From the NCBI RefSeq assembly GCF_029227915.1, contig NC_079889.1, forward strand, positions 3,596,001 through 3,660,000: a stretch of DNA of 64,000 nucleotides. The letters run 5' to 3'. This document shows, piece after piece, positions 61,857 through 64,000 of this stretch. The notes below the pieces were generated by a model that did not search any database, had not been told where the DNA came from, and saw nothing but the letters and a program-made list of their open reading frames with translations. Numbering within the stretch: the stretch's first letter is position 1; every line of letters starts with the position of its first letter. The translations under genes were made by a program, and so were the position numbers. This stretch comes from Hydractinia symbiolongicarpus (taxonomy: Eukaryota; Cnidaria; Hydrozoa; Anthoathecata; Hydractiniidae).

Positions 61857-62270
61857 CTAGCCGGAGGACCCGGCGTCGGAACGCTGGGTTAAATCACAGT
61901 AACTGCGTTACCTGGCAGAGCGCTTAGTAAGAACTGTAAACTGTGCCACACATTCAGGTTGAGCGCTTTAATACAGGTATATAGTAATATACTTTTCAAA
62001 ACATAACTTTCCACCTTTTTATTTTTCTGAGAATGTTTCCGCTGCAAGTTCAAAAATGTACAGGTAAACAATATCGCACATCCATATAGGTGTCATACCT
62101 TTTTCCGAAAAAAACATTATTGCTATTTCAGTTAAACAGAAACATAGAAACAACCTACTGTTAACACTGGACTGAGCACTTGGTACAGGTAAACCGTGTC
62201 CCACATAAGTATAGACGTAGTACCATTTTCCCACAAACCTCATCACAGCTTCGGTTAAAAAAATTCAGGA
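61857..62270 (-). mobile_element. Helitron-like 3' end and repeat units
   Basis: On the minus strand the sequence ends with GACGCCGGGTCCTCCGGCTAG followed by T: a GC hairpin then CTAG, fitting Helitron CTRR ends inserted before T. Upstream lie GAGCGCTTAGTAAG, GAGCGCTTTAATACAGG and GAGCACTTGGTACAGG units shared with the copy at 62955. The 5' end is not defined. Confidence 0.45.
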
Positions 62271-62330
62271 AACCGCCTGTCGTTATCCTGTCCGGTTAAA
62301 AAAATTACTCAGCAATTTTATTTTGCAGCA

Positions 62331-62431
62331 TACCGTAATGCATCGATTAAACGCCGGGGGCGTTTACTAAATATTTTGATATTTAGGGGGGGTGTTTAAT
62401 CGAGGGGGCGTTTAATCGATGCATTACGGTA
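62331..62431. mobile_element. 101-bp MITE with perfect 25-bp inverted ends
   Basis: TACCGTAATGCATCGATTAA ACGCC (62331-62355) and its exact complement (62407-62431) enclose 51 bp, which repeat GGGGGCGTTTA and GGTGTTTAATCGA. No coding potential. Confidence 0.85.
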
Positions 62432-62954
62432 AGTTTTTTTAACAGTAATAAAAATGGTAGCCACATAACTGCATTTAGCATAAGAGTTATTAAGAACTGA
62501 TTTGGGTATTTTCATTTTCTAGTCACAACTACAACCCTAAATACAAAAAAATAATAATGTATCGAACTGAATAATAACTAAAATAAAAAATAACACTAGT
62601 TCCCGTATAATCTACGTTTGCAGCCAAAATCTAAAGCTGTTTTGTTTAAGATTTTAATAAGGTTGGAAAACGTGTTGATATATATTTACTCTAAAATGCG
62701 AAAACATAAAAAAAAAAATATTCCTCCAGAAGCAAAAAAAGATGAAAAGAAGAGCTACAAGCATGACACCATCACTTCCAAATTAGAACAGCCTTCGCTG
62801 TATGTTTCCGTTTTGTTCGGGTTCTGCCTTAATTCCGAAATTGAGCTGCGTCCCACCAAATGACAAAGGTCCTTAAAAACCAGGGTCTTCGCTATTCTTT
62901 CAAAAGAAGCTGCGCGCAACCATTTTGAACAGAATACAGCTATTATTAAAGAAA
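62432..62954. other. Intergenic stretch
   Basis: AT-rich; one 81-codon Lys-rich frame (62618-62863) lacks any domain. No other feature seen. Confidence 0.4.
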
Positions 62955-63682
62955 CTAGCCGGGAAACCCGGCGTCGAAACGCCGAGGTAAGCCACAGGTC
63001 AAGGTGTGACCCAGCGTTGAACACTCTGTTGAGCGCTTAATAAGAGCCGTAAACTGTGTTACACGATCAGGTGGAGCGCTTTACACCATTATAGTGTTGC
63101 GACTGTAACATATTTATTTAAAAAAAACTTTCCCGCAACGATAGCTGAAATAAAAACAGAGTTTACAAACCGTTGTTACCCTGTCATAGCAAAAACAATC
63201 GGTCACTATTATTTTATTTTGCGGAATAAGATTTTGTGAAAGTTAAAAAATTAATCGTGACACCAGGTTTAGCGCTTAGTACAGTTAAATGGTGACACAC
63301 AGGCGCATAGGGATAATACCCTTTTAAAAAACACTTCATTGCAGCCTGTTTAAATAAAAACAAAAGAAACAGTCCATTGTTAACACATGCTGAGCGGTTA
63401 GTACAGTTAAACTGAGTTGAACGGGCATATAGGCATATTACCCTTTTCCAAAAAAAATTGACGTTGTTGTAATGTGTTGTTGGCACGCCTTTCCCGTTCC
63501 CGTTCTACATGCCGTTGCCTTAGCATATCAGCATGCTCTTCCCTCCTTTTTTCAGCATTATCAAAATTTTAGTTATGTTGAAAATTGTGCTCAGCATTGT
63601 CATTAGTATTTTGAAATTCAGGACGGACATTGGCGTAGTTATTTTCAAAAAAAATAACTTCATTACCTTCAGGCACATCCAT
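62955..63682 (-). mobile_element. Helitron-like element, 3' end and decayed 5' coding part
   Basis: Minus-strand 3' end: CGGCGTTTCGACGCCG hairpin, GGTTTCCCGG, CTAG, then host T (CTAG at 62955-62958). Inside, GAGCGCTTAATAAGAG, GAGCGCTTTACACC, TAGCGCTTAGTACAGTTAAA and GAGCGGTTAGTACAGTTAAA repeat. Near 63430-63682 a coding remnant starts. Together they suggest a deleted, non-autonomous copy. The 5' TC end was not located. Confidence 0.45.
63430..63682 (-). pseudogene. Decayed transposon-type coding fragment
   Basis: From ATG at 63682: MDVPEGNEVIFFENNYANVR, PEFQNTNDNAEHNFQHN, a TAA stop (63569-63571), then in the same frame NAEKRREEHADMLRQRHVER and ERERRANNTLQQRQ. The Arg/Glu-rich stretch resembles N-terminal regions of Helitron-type replication proteins, but no Rep or helicase motif is present. 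The stop shows it is broken. Confidence 0.4.
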
Positions 63683-64000
63683 TATACTCACAAATAAAGA
63701 TAGCTAGCTAGCTAATAAAAAGAAACCAAGAAAAATTAAAAAGTAGTTTCAAAATTACTGTAATCTTCTTAGAACACCAAAAGTTTTCTCAAAGTATCAC
63801 AAATCAAAGCAAGAACTAAAGCAAATAATTATTAAGAAACTTCCCTTTCCAAATTAAGAAACTTTCCTTTCCAAATGATGATTTCCTTCAATTGTTTTGC
63901 TCAAATTAAAGCTTTGTACTCTTTGCCGGAGAGTAAAAAAACGGCAAAAATGAATCGAGAGGACTGTAATTTCTGATTGGTCCTTTACTGCAAAATGCGA

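Overview
AT-rich animal genomic DNA with short GT-AG introns, interleaved genes and many decayed transposons. Gene content (class C GPCR with a cysteine-rich linker, ANKUB1-like, CKS, DUF4806, Ig/FN3 type I receptor, secreted amine-oxidase-like flavoprotein) and the transposon mix (DIRS-like, Helitron-like, TTAA- and TA-flanked MITEs) suggest a cnidarian, perhaps a hydrozoan. The taxon is an inference from gene style, not a proven assignment.

Layout. 1-3.6 kb is repeat-rich (CGACGTT-type repeats, a 129-bp satellite, a 162-bp tandem repeat). 3.66-6.59 kb (+) is a complete 8-exon DUF4806 gene, 347 aa. 7.3-8.1 kb holds a decayed exon look-alike and a near-perfect 117-bp-arm palindrome. 8.28-10.84 kb (+) is the 3' part of a single-pass membrane protein gene with a possible frame-switching 53-nt cassette exon. 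12.86 kb has an orphan class C GPCR N-terminus, and 13.57-16.00 kb (+) an intronless 809-codon class C GPCR. 18.37-20.27 kb (+) is a two-exon ANKUB1-like gene, 563 aa. 21.62-22.87 kb (-) is a three-exon CDK regulatory subunit (CKS), 81 aa. 22.9-29.0 kb is a gene desert.

29.05-45.13 kb (+) is a ten-exon type I receptor, 629 aa: signal peptide, Ig-like and FN3-like domains, one membrane span and a charged coiled-coil tail. Its 9.65-kb third intron contains an antisense gene for a basic, RxxS-rich protein (31.85-32.66 kb, -). 46.3-50.3 kb (-) is a degenerate DIRS-like tyrosine-recombinase retroelement (gag, RT with YLDD, RNase H, YR), itself carrying a small inverted-repeat element with five copies of a 20-bp motif. 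51.74-54.11 kb (-) is a three-exon secreted FAD amine-oxidase-like gene, 530 aa. 55.1-56.6 kb has TTAA-flanked MITE ends. 56.97-57.92 kb (-) is a one-exon flotillin/SPFH-like gene, 314 aa. 58-64 kb is intergenic with MITEs and Helitron-like 3' ends, plus a decayed coding fragment near the right edge.

The exon chains were assembled by hand from splice consensus and frame continuity. Four models close exactly in phase from ATG to stop (347, 563, 629 and 530 aa), as does the 81-aa CKS model, which supports them strongly. There is no operon-like organisation. The notable arrangements are a gene nested in an intron, genes bracketed by repeats, and transposons inside transposons.
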